Positions 1-7,278 of a stretch of DNA of 9,812 nucleotides are shown in pieces. Both the position numbers and the translations under genes were made by a program. The stretch comes from an uncultured Trueperaceae bacterium (GTDB lineage Bacteria; Deinococcota; Deinococci; Deinococcales; Trueperaceae), in NCBI GenBank assembly GCA_937911855.1, contig CALDPK010000124.1:1-9812 (forward strand), read 5' to 3'. Position 1 is the stretch's first letter, and each line of letters opens with the position of its first letter. The notes beneath the pieces are model-generated. The model saw only the letters and a program-made list of their open reading frames with translations, ran no database searches and was not told the DNA's origin.

Positions 1-359
1 GTGTCCAGCACCGCGAACAGGCGGCTGTGCTTCTGGATCTGCCGGGCGAGTGCGTACAGGTAGCGGGCGCGCACGTGCCCTGGGGTGGCGGCCCAGGCGG
101 GAGCTGCTGCGCGGGCTGCCCTGACTGCGCGGTCCACGTCGGCCTCGCTGCCCTGGGCGACGCTGGCCAGAACCTGGCCGGTGGCCGGGTTGATTGAGTC
201 GAAGCGCTCGCCGGCTGAAGCGTCAGTGAAAGCGCCGTTGATGTAATGACCGAAGCTCGAGCCGTGCGCCTGCAGCCAGTCGTCTGCCAGGCTTTTCGCC
301 TCGGGCGCGGGTCCGTATTCCATGGTCGTGAAGATGTCTTTGACGGTGGTGGAACTCAT
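1..359 (-). CDS. Aldehyde dehydrogenase family protein, N-terminal part (runs off the window)
   Basis: My translation from the ATG at 359 gives about 119 residues beginning MSSTTVKDIFTTMEYG. It continues through YINGAF, a SINPATGQVLASV segment and a helix ending RARYLYALARQIQKHS. This is the usual start of an NAD(P)+-dependent aldehyde dehydrogenase: the N-terminal strand pair, the NPATG turn, then the helix leading into the LxTxDNGKP segment. The Rossmann core, catalytic Cys and catalytic Glu lie outside the window, so activity cannot be judged. The start is supported by a GGAG Shine-Dalgarno at about 367-371 that overlaps the deoC stop codon. The gene lies 12 nt after deoC on the same strand. 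Its likely job is oxidising acetaldehyde from the DeoC reaction, which is an inference from context. The family is confident; the substrate is not. Confidence 0.88.
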   Translation of the reverse strand, partial: MSSTTVKDIFTTMEYGPAPEAKSLADDWLQAHGSSFGHYINGAFTDASAGERFDSINPATGQVLASVAQGSEADVDRAVRAARAAAPAWAATPGHVRARYLYALARQIQKHSRLFAVLD

Positions 360-366
360 CTGTTCA

Positions 367-374
367 GCTCCTCA
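367..374 (-). promoter_or_regulatory. Ribosome binding site of the aldehyde dehydrogenase, overlapping the deoC stop
   Basis: On the minus strand the sequence reads CTGAGGAGCTGAACAGATG. The TGA is the deoC stop (374-372), and the AGGAG that begins in it is the Shine-Dalgarno of the next gene. This arrangement points to co-transcription and coupled translation of the two genes. Confidence 0.7.
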
Positions 375-1358
375 GGCCAGCGGATGGCGGTGCAGTGCGG
401 AGTAGCGGCCCGTGACGAAGTGCTCGAGCTGCCGTTCGATGTCGGCCAGCAGGCTGCTGGCGCCGAAGCGGAGCAGGTGCGGATGCAGCCACTCGTCGCC
501 GAGTTCTTCCTTCATCAGGATGAGCCAGGCAATGGCGTCCTTGGCCGTCCGCAGGCCACCTGCGGGCTTGAAGCCCACCTGGACGCCGGTGCGGTCGCGG
601 TAGTCCCGGATGGCGCGGGCCATCGTGAGCGAAACCGGCAGGGTCGCGTTGACGGGTTCCTTGCCGGTCGAGGTCTTGATGAAATCACAGCCGGCCATCA
701 TGGCGACCATGCTGGCCTTGTAGACGTTCCTGAGCGTGCCGAGTTCGCCGGTTGCCAGGATCGCCTTGATGTGCGCGTCACCGCAGGCGGCGCGGAACTC
801 ACGCAGCTCGTCGTAAAGCGCCTGCCAGTCGCCCGTCAGCACGAAGCGCCGTGAGATTACGATGTCGATCTCGTCGGCTCCCGCTTCTACCGAGGCGCGG
901 ATCTCCTGAAGTCTGGTGGACATTGGTGACAGTCCGGCCGGGAAGCCTGTCGATACCGCAGCCACGGGGATGCCCGAGCCTTCCAGTGCCCGCACGGCAG
1001 TGGGGATCATCTCGTGATAGACGCACACTGCTGCCGTGGTCAGGCCGGCGTCCTGCATGCCGAGCGCCTCGAGCAGGTCCGCCCGGACCGGGGTGCGAGC
1101 CTTGGCGCACAGGCGCCTTACGCGGCCCGGAGTGTCATCGCCCGCCAGCGTGGTCAGGTCGATCAGCGTGATGGCTTTGAGCAGCCAGGCTGCCTGCCAT
1201 TCCTTCTTGACCGTCCGCCTGGTCAGGAGCGTGGCTGCGCGCCGTTCTGCGGCCGACAGGTTCACCTGGGCGTGCCGGAACCAGCCAAGGTCCAGCTCCA
1301 CGCCTTCGTTGCGGCCGGTAAGGTACTCCCCTGTTTGCTGCCTTTCCGTAAGAGTCAT
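372..1358 (-). CDS. deoC: Deoxyribose-phosphate aldolase (DERA, class I aldolase)
   Basis: The enzyme cleaves 2-deoxy-D-ribose-5-phosphate into acetaldehyde and glyceraldehyde-3-phosphate in the cytoplasm, the last step of deoxynucleoside catabolism. With the ATG at 1358 the protein has 328 residues, the long form of the family; E. coli DeoC is about 260. The TIM-barrel signatures are clear. FIKTSTGK holds the Schiff-base Lys (K228). GFKPAGG holds the second active-site Lys (K264). EIDIV holds the conserved Asp (D165). The extra length is an N-terminal helical extension of about 60-70 residues. An in-frame GTG at 1367 would add three residues, but a GAGG Shine-Dalgarno (1370-1367) overlaps it and sits 8 nt before the ATG, so the ATG is preferred. 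The aldehyde dehydrogenase gene follows after 12 nt. No catalytic residue appears to be missing. Confidence 0.96.
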   Translation of the reverse strand: MTLTERQQTGEYLTGRNEGVELDLGWFRHAQVNLSAAERRAATLLTRRTVKKEWQAAWLLKAITLIDLTTLAGDDTPGRVRRLCAKARTPVRADLLEALGMQDAGLTTAAVCVYHEMIPTAVRALEGSGIPVAAVSTGFPAGLSPMSTRLQEIRASVEAGADEIDIVISRRFVLTGDWQALYDELREFRAACGDAHIKAILATGELGTLRNVYKASMVAMMAGCDFIKTSTGKEPVNATLPVSLTMARAIRDYRDRTGVQVGFKPAGGLRTAKDAIAWLILMKEELGDEWLHPHLLRFGASSLLADIERQLEHFVTGRYSALHRHPLA

Positions 1359-1387
1359 GCCTGGCACCTCGCACTTCTGCTGAGCGC

Positions 1388-1393
1388 ATTCTA
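1388..1393 (-). promoter_or_regulatory. Candidate -10 box for deoC
   Basis: The minus strand reads TAGAAT at 1393-1388, one mismatch from TATAAT, 29 nt before the deoC ATG. Transcription from it would start near 1381 and leave a leader of about 22 nt that contains the GAGG ribosome binding site. I see no good -35 box at 16-18 nt, so this is weak evidence. deoC could also be read through from the upstream transporter genes, as the gap is only 48 nt. Confidence 0.35.
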
Positions 1394-1406
1394 GCGCAAG
1401 TGGCCG

Positions 1407-2909
1407 TCAGCGCCCGGAGTTCAGCTGCGGTTTTATGACTTCAGGCATGAACATGACCACGATGACCGCGATCAGGGCAGCCACGAACACGCCTGCGTAG
1501 ACGGCGTCCATGCCGGAGGCTAGCGCCTGCTGCAGTACCGGGTCGGCGCTGATGGTGCTGACCCCGCCGTCCAGCAGCAGCCTGATGTCCTCCAGGTCCA
1601 CGTCCAGTCCCCGGCCGGTGAGCCTGGTCATGATGACGGTGTTGAGCACGCTGCCGAACGCAGCTGCGCCCAGGGCGTTGCCGAGGATGCGGGTGAACAC
1701 GTTCGACGAGGTGGCGAGTCCGCGGCGTTCCCACTGCACGGTCGACTGGATGGCGACGACGCTGCTCGTGTTGATGATGCCCATGCCGCAGCCGACCAGG
1801 AACGAGCCTAAGCCGGCGTGGACCGGGCTGCTGGCGGCGTCCATCAGCAGCAGCACGAAGCCGCCTGCGGCCAGGAAGGTGGCGCCGGCGATGGTCAGCC
1901 GCCGGTTGCCGAACCTGAGCAGCAGCCGGCCGGTGAGGGTCGAGGCGATGGGCCAGCCTATCGACATGGCCGTCAGGGCGAAGCCTGCGATTATCGCTGT
2001 CTGGCCCATCACGCCCTGCACGAACGTCGGCAGGAACGTGGTCAGGCCGATCATGACCATGCCGGCTATGAGCGTGGTGGTGTTGGCGGTGGCGATGAGG
2101 CGGTTGCGCCACAGTGACAGCGGCATTATCGGTTCCGGCGCCCGCGTCTGCTGGTACAGGAACAGCGCCAGGCAGATTGCGGACAGCAGGCCGAGGCCGA
2201 TGATCTCGAACGAGCTCCACGCCCACACCACGCCGCCCTGGATCAGCACCATGAGCAGCGAGGTTATCGCCACGAAGAACAGCGCCGCGCCCGCCCAGTC
2301 GATGCTGCGCCTGCGCCGCTCGACGTCCTCGTGCAGGAACAGTGCCAGGCCGGTTATGGCCAGGATGCCGAACGGGATGTTCAGCCAGAAGATCCATGAC
2401 CAGTGGAAGCTGGCGACTATCACAGCGCCCAGTAGCGGCCCGAGGATGGAGGAAACACCCCAGACGCTGGCGAGCCAGCCCTGGATCTTCGCCCGGCCTT
2501 CGACGTCGTAGATGTCGCCGATGATCGTCATCGTTACCGGCGCGATGCCGCCGGCTCCAAGTCCCTGGATGAACCGGAACACGATGAGCCAGGTCATGTC
2601 GGTAGCGAGGCCGCACAGCAGCGAACCCACCAGGAAGATGCTCACGCCCGTGTAGAACACCGGTTTGCGGCCGTACAGGTCTGAGAGGCGCCCGAACACC
2701 GGCGTGCTCACCGCCTGCATGAGCAGGTAGGCGCTGAACACCCAGCTGTAATATGCGAAGCCGCCCAGGCTGCCGACGATGTCCGGCATGGCCGTGGCGA
2801 CGATCGTCCCCTCTATCGAGCCCATGAACATCGACAGCATCAGGGTGGCCAGGACCAAGGGCCTGCGCGTCACCGGGCCACGGGCTGCGACTGTGCCGGA
2901 CTCGCTCAT
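1407..2909 (-). CDS. MFS transporter, DHA2 (14-TM, EmrB/QacA-type) drug:H+ antiporter-like
   Basis: This is an inner-membrane proton-driven exporter by family. With the ATG at 2909 it has 500 residues, the normal length for 14-TM DHA2 members. The N-terminal segment SIEGTIVATAMPDI matches the conserved TM1 motif (LDxTIVxxALP), with Glu where Asp is most common. Motif A is GRLSDLYGRKPVF (73-85), motif B is RFIQGLGAGG (112-121), and a motif C-like stretch with GVSSILGP lies in TM5 (about 151-158). A long polar loop (about 432-467) precedes the last helix, as expected between TM13 and TM14. A TTG at 2918 in frame is an alternative start; neither start has a strong ribosome binding site, and AGG lies only 4 nt before the ATG. 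The gene sits between another MFS transporter and deoC on the same strand. The substrate cannot be read from the sequence; export of a toxic compound is a family-level guess. Confidence 0.9.
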   Translation of the reverse strand: MSESGTVAARGPVTRRPLVLATLMLSMFMGSIEGTIVATAMPDIVGSLGGFAYYSWVFSAYLLMQAVSTPVFGRLSDLYGRKPVFYTGVSIFLVGSLLCGLATDMTWLIVFRFIQGLGAGGIAPVTMTIIGDIYDVEGRAKIQGWLASVWGVSSILGPLLGAVIVASFHWSWIFWLNIPFGILAITGLALFLHEDVERRRRSIDWAGAALFFVAITSLLMVLIQGGVVWAWSSFEIIGLGLLSAICLALFLYQQTRAPEPIMPLSLWRNRLIATANTTTLIAGMVMIGLTTFLPTFVQGVMGQTAIIAGFALTAMSIGWPIASTLTGRLLLRFGNRRLTIAGATFLAAGGFVLLLMDAASSPVHAGLGSFLVGCGMGIINTSSVVAIQSTVQWERRGLATSSNVFTRILGNALGAAAFGSVLNTVIMTRLTGRGLDVDLEDIRLLLDGGVSTISADPVLQQALASGMDAVYAGVFVAALIAVIVVMFMPEVIKPQLNSGR

Positions 2910-2927
2910 GCCTGCCAATCAGACCAC

Positions 2928-2946
2928 TTGCAGGATGCCGCTGCAA
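2928..2946. promoter_or_regulatory. Inverted repeat upstream of the DHA2 transporter (possible operator)
   Basis: TTGCAG (2928-2933) and CTGCAA (2941-2946) form a perfect 6-bp inverted repeat with a 7-nt centre, 19 bp in all. It lies in the 50-nt gap between the two transporter genes and ends 19 nt before the ATG of the downstream gene. A 19-bp span fits a dimeric repressor site, but a repeat this short can arise by chance. No convincing -35/-10 pair is visible beside it. Confidence 0.3.
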
Positions 2947-2959
2947 CTTTGCCCACGGG

Positions 2960-4093
2960 TCAGCTGCGGGTGCGCATAAGCTGCACGCCCGCCGTCAACA
3001 GGAGCAGCACCGTGAAAGTCAGGAGCGCCCAGGGGATGAAATCGGTGCCGAACCCTTCCACGCCGAAGCCGATCAGTGGCGCGGTCAGCACCGGACCTAA
3101 GTTGGCGGCGGACATGGTGATGGGGATCATCATTTCCGAGCGGCCGGGCAGTGCCTGCTGGATCCACACGAGCGTCGTCGGGAAGATCGGGGCGAACGCC
3201 AGGCCCATGATCAGGTAACCGACAGGAGCCAGGGCCGGGAAGGTCGTGAGGACCGCGCCGGGGATAGCCAGCGCCGCTGCGCCGGTAACCAGGTGCGCCG
3301 GCTTGAGCCGGGCACTGACCGGGATCGCGATGAACCTGCCGATGGTGATGGCAGCCCAGTACAGCGAGGTCAGGAAGGCCGCCTGTTCGGAACCGAAGTA
3401 CGGCGCCAGGTGCGTGGCTTCCCAGGAGGCGGCGCCCATCTCGGCAGCCACGTAGAAGAAGAAGATGCTTATGAAACCGAGGACGCTGAAGATGATGCCC
3501 GGGTTCATGCCCTGGACGGTGCGCTTCTCAGGTGGCGGCTCGGGGATGCGCAGGCCGATCAGCAGGGCCACGAGTGTAGCGAAGGCGAGGATCAGGTACG
3601 GCAGGCGCCACTGCGGCAGCAGCAGGCCCACCAGCAGCGGTCCCACGACCGAGCCGATCCCGAACAGGGCGCTGAGCAGGTTGACTGCCGGTCCGGCGCG
3701 CACGCCGAAGCTGCGCACGATGAGGAGGTTGGTGCTGACGTTCTGCAGTCCGAAGCCCAGGCCGACGAGTGCTGCAGCGAGCAGCGCCACCGGCCAGTTG
3801 CCAGCCAGCGTCATCAGCACGGCACCGCTGCCCAGTACGGCCAGTGCCCCGGCGAGCGTCAGGCGGTAGCCGAAGCGCCGCACCAGCCAGCCGGCCATGA
3901 GTATCGCCGCGCCGGCACCAAGGAACAGCACGCTGATCGCCAGGCTGACGGTGGTGGCGGGCACCGCGAAATCGTTGCCGATAGCTTCAAGTGAAGGCCC
4001 GAGGACCGACTGGGCCATCCCGATTGTGATGAAGTTGATGCTGCCTGCGAGCAGCAGTCTGCGGGCGTGATCTACAGGCAGTGGCGCGCTCAC
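2960..4093 (-). CDS. MFS transporter, 12-TM (sugar/FucP- or YbjJ-like branch), substrate unknown
   Basis: A GTG at 4093 gives a 377-residue protein starting MSAPLPVDHARRLLLAGSINF, with the first membrane helix beginning at about residue 13. About twelve hydrophobic helices follow, with a charged central loop at about 183-197 (IPEPPPEKRTVQ). A degenerate motif A (WLVRRFGYRL, about 69-78), LFGIGSVVGPLL in the first half, YVAAEMGAASWEA at the start of the second half (about 214-226) and a later GRF motif suit the branch that includes FucP- and YbjJ-like proteins. That assignment is from pattern memory. The frame stays open upstream to 4180, but the added N-terminus would run through the alaS promoter and is polar and atypical, so I reject that longer start. 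No Shine-Dalgarno precedes the GTG; a -10-like TATCAT ends 8 nt before it, which suggests a leaderless transcript. The gene is divergent from alaS. Confidence 0.85.
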   Translation of the reverse strand: MSAPLPVDHARRLLLAGSINFITIGMAQSVLGPSLEAIGNDFAVPATTVSLAISVLFLGAGAAILMAGWLVRRFGYRLTLAGALAVLGSGAVLMTLAGNWPVALLAAALVGLGFGLQNVSTNLLIVRSFGVRAGPAVNLLSALFGIGSVVGPLLVGLLLPQWRLPYLILAFATLVALLIGLRIPEPPPEKRTVQGMNPGIIFSVLGFISIFFFYVAAEMGAASWEATHLAPYFGSEQAAFLTSLYWAAITIGRFIAIPVSARLKPAHLVTGAAALAIPGAVLTTFPALAPVGYLIMGLAFAPIFPTTLVWIQQALPGRSEMMIPITMSAANLGPVLTAPLIGFGVEGFGTDFIPWALLTFTVLLLLTAGVQLMRTRS

Positions 4094-4101
4094 AGTTTCA
4101 G

Positions 4102-4107
4102 ATGATA
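4102..4107 (-). promoter_or_regulatory. -10 box of the 12-TM transporter, probably giving a leaderless mRNA
   Basis: The minus strand reads TATCAT at 4107-4102, one mismatch from TATAAT and matching TANNNT. It ends 8 nt before the GTG at 4093, so transcription would begin at or within about 2 nt of the start codon. There is no Shine-Dalgarno in the gap (CTGAAACT). A leaderless arrangement of this kind is known to be common in Deinococcus. No matching -35 is seen at 16-18 nt. Confidence 0.45.
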
Positions 4108-4115
4108 CGCCTGCA

Positions 4116-4134
4116 GCGTCACAAATGGTGACGC
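4116..4134. promoter_or_regulatory. Perfect 7-5-7 inverted repeat in the divergent promoter region (operator candidate)
   Basis: GCGTCAC (4116-4122), centre AAATG, GTGACGC (4128-4134). It lies between the two divergent promoters. It covers the -35 region of the alaS promoter (about -43 to -25 from the predicted start at 4159) and begins 9 bp upstream of the -10-like box of the 12-TM transporter. The position suits a dimeric regulator that could block or modulate either gene. No regulator gene is present in the window, so the binding protein is unknown. Confidence 0.5.
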
Positions 4135-4143
4135 CGGCAGCGT

Positions 4144-4152
4144 TGCTATACT
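4144..4152 (+). promoter_or_regulatory. Extended -10 promoter of the alaS operon
   Basis: TGC followed by TATACT (4147-4152) is an extended -10 element (TGN-TATAAT, one mismatch in the hexamer). The best -35 candidate is weak (TGGTGA at 4126-4131 with a 15-nt spacer), which is typical where an extended -10 is used. Transcription would start near 4159, leaving a leader of about 29 nt with a GGAGG ribosome binding site at 4173-4177, 10 nt before the ATG. The leader is too short for a T-box. Confidence 0.65.
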
Positions 4153-4187
4153 GATTCCTTAAGTAGAGGCACGGAGGCAAACCCCTA

Positions 4188-6839
4188 ATGAATCAAGACA
4201 TCCGGCAGAAATTCCTGAAGTTTTTCGAGACGAAAGAGCACCTCGTCTACCCGAGTGCCTCCCTCAAAAGCAGTGATCCCGGCCTCCTCTTCAACGTGGC
4301 CGGCATGCAGCAGTTCAAACCGTACTTCCAGGGCGCCACGCCCCACTTCCCCGGTTACGGCACCCATCACCGGGTCGCCACCTCGCAGAAGTGCATGCGC
4401 GCAGGCGGCAAGGACTCGGACATCGAGAATGTCGGCCGCACCCGCCGGCACCACACCTTCTTCGAGATGCTCGGCAACTTCTCGTTCGGCGATTACTTCA
4501 AGCGTGAGGCGATCCACTGGGCCTGGGAGTTCCTGACCAGCCCCGACTGGCTCGGCCTCGAGCCCGAGCGCCTGTTCGTCACCGTGTTCCACGAAGACGA
4601 TGAAGCCCACGACATCTGGCTGAACGAGGTCGGCATCCCGGCCGGGCGGATCAGCCGCTGGGGCGAGGAAGAGAACTTCTGGCCGGCCAACGCCATAAAG
4701 GACGACCGCCAGGGCCCTTGCGGACCGTGCTCGGAGATCTTCTACGACCGCGGTCCCGATTTCGGCTCGCCAGATGAAACCGGCCCCAACGTCGGTTCGG
4801 GCGACCGGTTCATGGAGATATGGAACCTGGTCTTCACTCAGTACAACCTGCAGGACGGCGTGCTGACTCCCCTGCCGCAGACGAACATCGACACCGGCAT
4901 GGGCCTGGAGCGCATAACGAGCGTGATGACCGGCGCGACCGACGCGTACTCCACCCCGCTGTTCCTGCCGGTCATCGAGAAGCTGGCCCAGCTGAGCGGC
5001 GCCCCCTACCGCGACGCCGAGAGCGTGCAGCACCGCATAATCGCCGACCACGTGCGAGCCGTCACCTTCAGCATCACCGACGGCATCGCCCCCGCCAACG
5101 ACGGGGCCGGCTACGTGATCAAGATGCTCATCCGCCGCGCCTCCCGCCAGGCCTGGCTGCTGGGCCTGCGCGAACCCGTACTGCATGAACTGGCCGGCGT
5201 GGTGATCGACTCGATGGGCGACGCCTACCCCGACCTGGTCAAGGCCCGCAGCCGCGTGGAGCAGACAGTCCTGGCCGAGGAAGAGCAGTTCCTGCGCACC
5301 CTGGAAAGCGGCATCGAACGCGTCCGCACGCTGCTCGACGAACTGGACGGCGATACCCTGTCCGGCGCAGTTGCCTTCGACCTGTGGCAGACGTACGGCT
5401 TCCCGCTCGACCTGACCGAGGAGATGGCCGCCGAACGCGGCTTCAAGGTGGACCGCGCCGGCTACGACGCAGCCCGCAACGAAGCCCGCCAGGCGTCACG
5501 CGGCAGCCTGCCCTCATCAGCCATGTTCGGCACCGGCCAGGACGCAGTTTCCGAACTGGCAGCAGAACTGGGCGAAACCGAGTTCAACGGCTACCTGGAA
5601 ACCAGCAGCGTCGCGACCGTCCAGGCGCTGCTCAAAGACGGCGAACGGGTGACCAGCCTCAACGAGGGTGACGCTGGCACGGTCGTGTTGGACAACACGC
5701 CCTTCTACGCCGAAGGCGGCGGTCAGATCGGCGACTCCGGCAAGCTCAGCTGGCAGGGGGGCAGCGCCCTGGTGAGCACCACCAGAAGCTCGGCCGCAGG
5801 CATCTACCTGCACTCGGTGCGGATCGTGCGGGGCAGGCTCAGTGAAGGCGAAGAAATCACCGCCCTGATCGACCCGGCACGGCGCGACACCGAGAAGCAC
5901 CACAGCGCCACCCACCTGCTGCACGCCGCCCTGCGGACCGTGCTCGGTGACCACGTGGCGCAGGCCGGTTCGCTCGTCACGCCCGACCGGCTGCGCTTTG
6001 ACTTCTCGCACCCGTCGGCCCTTACGCCTGAGCAGCTCACCCAAATCGAAGCGCTCGTGAACAACTGGATCCAGGACGACCTGAAAGTCGAGGCGCAGAC
6101 CGTCAGCCTCGAGGAAGCACGCGAGCAGGGCGCCATGATGCTGTTCGGCGAGAAGTACGGCGACCGCGTGCGCATGGTGCGCATGGGCGGCGAATCGATC
6201 GAGCTGTGCGGCGGAACCCACGTGGAACACACCGGCCAGATCGGCCTGCTCGTCATCACCGAAGACAGTGCAGTGTCAGCAGGTGTCAGGCGCATCGAGG
6301 CGCGCGCCGGCAACTCCGCCCTGAAGTGGCTGCAGGAACGCCGCGCGCTGCTTGCCGGCCTCAGCGACCAGCTCGGCGCACCCATCGACGCGCTGAGTGA
6401 ACGGGTCCAGAAGCTGCAGACCGACCTGCGCGAGGCACGGCGCGAAGTGAAGACCGTCCGCGACCGCCTGGCCGCGGTCCAGACCCACGGCGCCAGCCAG
6501 GCGGGCAGCCGCGGCGAGGAACAGGGCGTGAAGTGGGCCGCCCACCTGCTCGACGACCTCGACGCCCCTGCCCTGCGCAACGCAGCTGACACGCTGCTGC
6601 AGACGCCGGGCCTGGACGTGGCCGTGGTCGCAAGCGGCGCGCTGCTCGTCGTCAAGGTCGCAGAAGCCGCCCGCGAGAAAGGCGCCCACGCCGGCAACCT
6701 GGTCAGGGCCCTGGCCGAGAAGGCTGGCGGCAAGGGCGGTGGCCGGGCCGACATGGCGCAGGCCGGCGCTCAGCCTGGCCAGGTTCCCGGTGCGCTCGAG
6801 GCGGTTGGCGAACTTCTCAGAAACCAGCTGTCAAGCTGA
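4188..6839 (+). CDS. alaS: Alanyl-tRNA synthetase
   Basis: This cytoplasmic class II synthetase charges tRNA-Ala and edits mischarged Ser/Gly. It has 883 residues (E. coli about 876) and looks complete. The N-terminal catalytic core is clear: an FNVAGMQQFKPYF segment, TFFEMLGNFSFGDYFK, GPCGPCSEIFYD, and class II motif 3 TNIDTGMGLERI (232-243). The editing domain carries the zinc site HxxxH (H572, H576) and CxxxH (C674, H678, in CGGTH). A coiled-coil stretch (about 735-765) leads to the C-Ala domain, which has the GGGRxxMAQAG motif near 850-860. The ATG at 4188 is preceded by GGAGG at a 10-nt spacing. It is the first gene of an operon with ruvX and mltG. No missing key residue is apparent. Confidence 0.99.
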   Translation: MNQDIRQKFLKFFETKEHLVYPSASLKSSDPGLLFNVAGMQQFKPYFQGATPHFPGYGTHHRVATSQKCMRAGGKDSDIENVGRTRRHHTFFEMLGNFSFGDYFKREAIHWAWEFLTSPDWLGLEPERLFVTVFHEDDEAHDIWLNEVGIPAGRISRWGEEENFWPANAIKDDRQGPCGPCSEIFYDRGPDFGSPDETGPNVGSGDRFMEIWNLVFTQYNLQDGVLTPLPQTNIDTGMGLERITSVMTGATDAYSTPLFLPVIEKLAQLSGAPYRDAESVQHRIIADHVRAVTFSITDGIAPANDGAGYVIKMLIRRASRQAWLLGLREPVLHELAGVVIDSMGDAYPDLVKARSRVEQTVLAEEEQFLRTLESGIERVRTLLDELDGDTLSGAVAFDLWQTYGFPLDLTEEMAAERGFKVDRAGYDAARNEARQASRGSLPSSAMFGTGQDAVSELAAELGETEFNGYLETSSVATVQALLKDGERVTSLNEGDAGTVVLDNTPFYAEGGGQIGDSGKLSWQGGSALVSTTRSSAAGIYLHSVRIVRGRLSEGEEITALIDPARRDTEKHHSATHLLHAALRTVLGDHVAQAGSLVTPDRLRFDFSHPSALTPEQLTQIEALVNNWIQDDLKVEAQTVSLEEAREQGAMMLFGEKYGDRVRMVRMGGESIELCGGTHVEHTGQIGLLVITEDSAVSAGVRRIEARAGNSALKWLQERRALLAGLSDQLGAPIDALSERVQKLQTDLREARREVKTVRDRLAAVQTHGASQAGSRGEEQGVKWAAHLLDDLDAPALRNAADTLLQTPGLDVAVVASGALLVVKVAEAAREKGAHAGNLVRALAEKAGGKGGGRADMAQAGAQPGQVPGALEAVGELLRNQLSS

Positions 6840-6852
6840 GCACGTGAGCTCT

Positions 6853-7278
6853 ATGGCAGTACTGGGACTTGACGTCGGAGAAGCACGCATCGGTCTGGCC
6901 CGCGCCGACCGTGACAGCAGCATGGCGTTCGGGCGCGGCTGGATCACCCGCCACCGGAAACTGAAGGACGACCTGGCCGAGCTGCGCGAGATCGCGGAAC
7001 GGGAGCAGGCGGACCTGCTGGTGGTCGGTCTGCCACTGCGCAGCGGCGGCGGCGACTCCGAGCAGACGCGCCGCGTACGTGACTTCGTGCGTCACCTTGA
7101 GCAGGCCGGCTTCACGGTCGAGCTGGAAGACGAGCGCTACACCACCCGGATAGCCGGCCAGCAGATCGCCGGTGGACCCCTGAACAGGCAGAAGCGCCAG
7201 GAGAAAGGCCTGCAGGACGAGGCCGCAGCGGTGCTGATCCTGGAGTCGTGGCTGCAGAAACAGGCGCGGGAACTGTGA
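6853..7278 (+). CDS. ruvX: Putative pre-16S rRNA nuclease / Holliday junction resolvase-like protein (YqgF/RuvX)
   Basis: From the ATG at 6853 the protein has 141 residues (E. coli YqgF 138). The RNase H-like fold signatures are in order: strand 1 AVLGLDVGEARIG with catalytic Asp D7, LLVVGLPLRSGG (55-66), EDERYTT with E94, and LQDEAAAVLILESWL with D122 near the C-terminus. The acidic triad (D, E, D) is therefore present. By family it acts in the cytoplasm on 5' maturation of 16S rRNA and perhaps in transcription restart; the resolvase label is historical. An in-frame GTG at 6844, 4 nt after the alaS stop, would add three residues (VSS). Neither start has a strong ribosome binding site, which suggests translational coupling to alaS. 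The ATG is chosen because the family begins right at the first strand. Confidence 0.95.
   Translation: MAVLGLDVGEARIGLARADRDSSMAFGRGWITRHRKLKDDLAELREIAEREQADLLVVGLPLRSGGGDSEQTRRVRDFVRHLEQAGFTVELEDERYTTRIAGQQIAGGPLNRQKRQEKGLQDEAAAVLILESWLQKQAREL

Noticed and set aside
246..854. A 202-codon plus-strand open frame across the deoC-aldehyde dehydrogenase junction
   Set aside because: It is antisense to two recognised genes and has no recognisable motif or plausible start signal.
1441..2946. A 501-codon open frame on the minus strand overlapping the DHA2 transporter in another frame, and a 333-codon frame on the plus strand at 1510-2511
   Set aside because: Their translations are rich in Arg/Pro/His or Ser/Arg with no domain signature. 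The transporter frame has full MFS motifs, so these are by-products of GC-rich codon bias.
1407..4093. Two adjacent MFS transporters as a recent tandem duplication
   Set aside because: They differ in length (500 versus 377 residues), helix number (14 versus 12) and motifs, so they belong to different MFS branches.
4094..4180. N-terminal extension of the 12-TM transporter to 4180
   Set aside because: It would run through the alaS promoter and the palindrome, encodes polar sequence with no family resemblance, and displaces the start from its normal place just before TM1.
4153..4187. Possible T-box or other riboswitch in the alaS leader
   Set aside because: The predicted leader is only about 29 nt, too short for any known T-box, and shows no stable stem.
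4185..5186. A 333-codon open frame on the minus strand antisense to alaS
   Set aside because: alaS is unmistakable here, the antisense translation resembles no protein family, and no ribosome binding site or promoter supports it.
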